Source: Anaerolineae bacterium
Lineage (GTDB): Bacteria > Chloroflexota > Anaerolineae > B4-G1 > SLSP01
Reading direction: 5' to 3'
DNA length: 7,923 bases
Assembly (NCBI GenBank): GCA_016927095.1
Contig: JAFGNI010000700.1
Location: forward strand, 1 to 7,923
Shown: positions 6,571 to 7,923 of the stretch, in pieces
Position numbering within the stretch: the first letter of the stretch is position 1
Layout: every line of letters begins with the position of its first letter
Made by a program: the position numbers and the translations under genes
Notes under the pieces: model-generated
What the model was told of the DNA's origin: nothing
The model's input: the letters and a program-made list of their open reading frames with translations, nothing else
Database searches by the model: none

Positions 6571-7566
6571 ATGCTTGAATTGGTCTTCTTGGGCACGGCA
6601 GCCTCGGCGCCCTCCATCCAGCGCGGGTTGCCGGCGCAGGTGCTGCTCTTTCGCGATGAGCGCTTTCTCATCGACTGTGGTGAGGGCACACAGCGCCAGA
6701 TTCTGCGCAGCGGGCTGGGCTTTCGCCGGCTGAACCGTGTCCTCCTGACCCACGGGCACCTCGATCACATCCTGGGCCTAGGGGGTCTGGTCTCCACCTT
6801 CTCGCGCTGGGAGGCGGTCGAGGATGTGGAGATCTACGGCGGGCGCCGGACGCTGGACCGGGTGAACGATCTGATCTTCGGCGTGGTGCTGCGGGGAGCG
6901 CGCCCGCCTGTGGGGATTGACCTGGTCGACGTGCAGCCGGGTGTGCTGCTGGAGAGCAGCGACTTCGAGGTCCGCGCCTTCGCCGTCAGCCACCGGGGGC
7001 CGGGATCTCTGGGCTACCGCTTCTCCGAGAAGCCCCGCCGGCCCTTCCTTGCGGACCGTGCCGCGGCCCTTGGTGTACCTGCCGGGCCTGTCCGGCGCGA
7101 CCTCGTCAACGGCGACCCCGTAACGCTGGCGGACGGGAGGGTGATTCAGCCCGACGACGTCCTGGGCCCGCCGCGACCTGGGCTCTCCGTCGCCCTCACC
7201 GGCGACATTGGCCGCGTCGACGATATTGTCGACGACGTGGCGAGGGTCGATCTGCTGGTAAGCGAGGCCACTTACCTGGCGCGCGACCGCGACCTGGCCC
7301 GGCGCTTCGGGCACATCACCGCCACCGAGGCCGCGTGGCTGGCCCGCGAAGCCGGCGCACGGATGCTGGTGCTCAACCATCTCTCGCAGCGCTACCGCAT
7401 CCGCAGCATCCTTGACGAAGTGCAGGCCATCTTCGAGCCCGTCGTCGTCGCCCGCGACTTCGATCGCTTCGTCGTCACCCGCGAGAAGATCACGCTGAGC
7501 AACCAGCAGCTCGAGGAGGACGAGGAACTCGTCGAGGAAGAGCTCGTCGAGCGGGACGAGTTGTAG
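6571..7566 (+). CDS. rnz: Ribonuclease Z (tRNA 3'-processing endonuclease)
   Basis: The 331-aa metallo-beta-lactamase-fold enzyme starts at an ATG five bases after GGGAG (6561-6565), 19 bases past rtcA. RNase Z cleaves tRNA precursors just after the discriminator, leaving a 3'-OH for CCA handling. Metal ligands are visible: H61-G-H63-L-D65-H66, H141 in SHRGPGSLGYR, D212 in TGD, and H270 in NHLSQRY; H248 in FGHIT is the usual catalytic His. The segment around 168-203 (GVPAGPVRRDLVNGDPVTL, then LGPPRPG) matches the exosite-arm region of long-arm RNase Z such as the B. subtilis enzyme, which distinguishes it from generic beta-lactamase-fold hydrolases. The C-terminus carries an acidic tail (314-331, EEDEELVEEELVERDEL) beyond the usual fold; its role is unknown. 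Confidence 0.95.
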   Translation: MLELVFLGTAASAPSIQRGLPAQVLLFRDERFLIDCGEGTQRQILRSGLGFRRLNRVLLTHGHLDHILGLGGLVSTFSRWEAVEDVEIYGGRRTLDRVNDLIFGVVLRGARPPVGIDLVDVQPGVLLESSDFEVRAFAVSHRGPGSLGYRFSEKPRRPFLADRAAALGVPAGPVRRDLVNGDPVTLADGRVIQPDDVLGPPRPGLSVALTGDIGRVDDIVDDVARVDLLVSEATYLARDRDLARRFGHITATEAAWLAREAGARMLVLNHLSQRYRIRSILDEVQAIFEPVVVARDFDRFVVTREKITLSNQQLEEDEELVEEELVERDEL

Positions 7567-7630
7567 GCACCGTATTATCGACCGCGACGACGCCCGTGTG
7601 TGGTAGGGCACAGAACGTCAGGCCTCACGA

Positions 7631-7668
7631 ACAGCCCCACAGGACACAACGCCGCCCTGTGGGGCTGT
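7631..7668. terminator. Terminator hairpin between convergent genes
   Basis: ACAGCCCCACAGG (7631-7643) and CCTGTGGGGCTGT (7656-7668) form a perfect 13-bp stem with a 12-base loop, 64 bases after the rnz stop and 26 bases beyond the stop of the minus-strand gene. On the plus strand CTCTATCTC follows, only moderately T-rich; on the minus strand there is no T-run. It probably ends transcription from both sides. Confidence 0.65.
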
Positions 7669-7694
7669 CTCTATCTCATGCTCGGCCCCTTAGG

Positions 7695-7923
7695 TTAAGG
7701 CTGCTCTCCAGTGCCCACAAGGACGGTCGATGCGTTGTCCTCCGCCCTGATGATCTCGACGGGAACCGGTGAGGACGTGGTCGAGGCCGTACTGGGCAGT
7801 GTAAACAGCCACTTCGCCGAATCGGCACCGAGGGCGTAGTCGTTGTAGGCTGCGACCCACCACTCATAGGCGGTGCCGGGTGTAAGGTTCGTCAGCACGC
7901 GCACAGTGTCGGTCACCCAGCTA
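7695..7923 (-). CDS. C-terminal end of a fibronectin type III-like domain protein, partial
   Basis: The frame reads in from the right edge without a stop and ends at TAA (7697-7695), giving 75 visible residues; the GTG at 7916 is probably internal. The segment VRVLTNLTPGTAYEWWVAAY followed by DSAKWLFTLP has the spacing of the final strands of an Fn3 domain (L.pgt.Yyw.V.a.......S..w.FtT). A Thr/Ser/Pro-rich stretch and a short hydrophilic tail follow. Such domains are usually found in extracellular multi-domain proteins, with the catalytic or adhesive part upstream, here outside the window. The gene converges on rnz with the 7631-7668 hairpin between them. The full function cannot be judged from this end. 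Confidence 0.7.
   Translation of the reverse strand, partial: SWVTDTVRVLTNLTPGTAYEWWVAAYNDYALGADSAKWLFTLPSTASTTSSPVPVEIIRAEDNASTVLVGTGEQP

Noticed and set aside
6778..7611. 277-codon minus-strand open frame opposite rnz
   Set aside because: Its product has no recognisable domain, while the plus-strand frame carries all RNase Z motifs.
1..7923. Defence system, toxin-antitoxin pair, tRNA or rRNA gene
   Set aside because: No cloverleaf-like or rRNA-like stretch and no nuclease, toxin or defence-type domain was recognised other than RNase Z and RtcA, which are standard RNA-processing enzymes.

Overview
The window is GC-rich bacterial chromosome. Secreted proteins with long Pro/Thr linkers, LysM repeats fused to an L,D-transpeptidase, a compact lipoprotein-type M1 peptidase and hairpin-rich intergenic repeats all suggest a Chloroflexota (Anaerolineae-like) genome. 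That assignment is by style only; no rRNA or marker gene is present.

Layout: positions 1-2132 hold the end of an ABC-type solute-binding protein gene, followed with a 4-base overlap by a CAP/SCP-domain secreted protein with a C-terminal membrane anchor. Positions 2252-3292 encode a secreted protein with three LysM domains and a YkuD L,D-transpeptidase. Positions 3293-3677 are a 385-base gene-free stretch packed with dyads (REP-like), ending in a candidate promoter. Positions 3678-5258 encode an M1-family zinc metallopeptidase lipoprotein. Positions 5259-5498 hold a long imperfect inverted repeat, a good TATAAT promoter and a leader. Positions 5499-7566 are a two-gene operon: RNA 3'-terminal phosphate cyclase (rtcA) and, 19 bases later, ribonuclease Z (rnz). 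A strong hairpin at 7631-7668 separates this operon from a convergent minus-strand gene, of which only the C-terminal fibronectin-III-like end (7695-7923) is visible.

The left part (solute capture, CAP protein, peptidoglycan cross-linking, surface peptidase) is an envelope and extracellular set with no single evident pathway. The right part is an RNA-end-processing pair: RNase Z makes tRNA 3'-OH ends, while RtcA converts RNA 3'-phosphates to 2',3'-cyclic phosphates. The rtcA-rnz pairing under a sigma70-like promoter is the most interesting functional association here. I do not see convincing evidence of a wholly new system; the rest looks like ordinary genes plus dispersed intergenic repeats.
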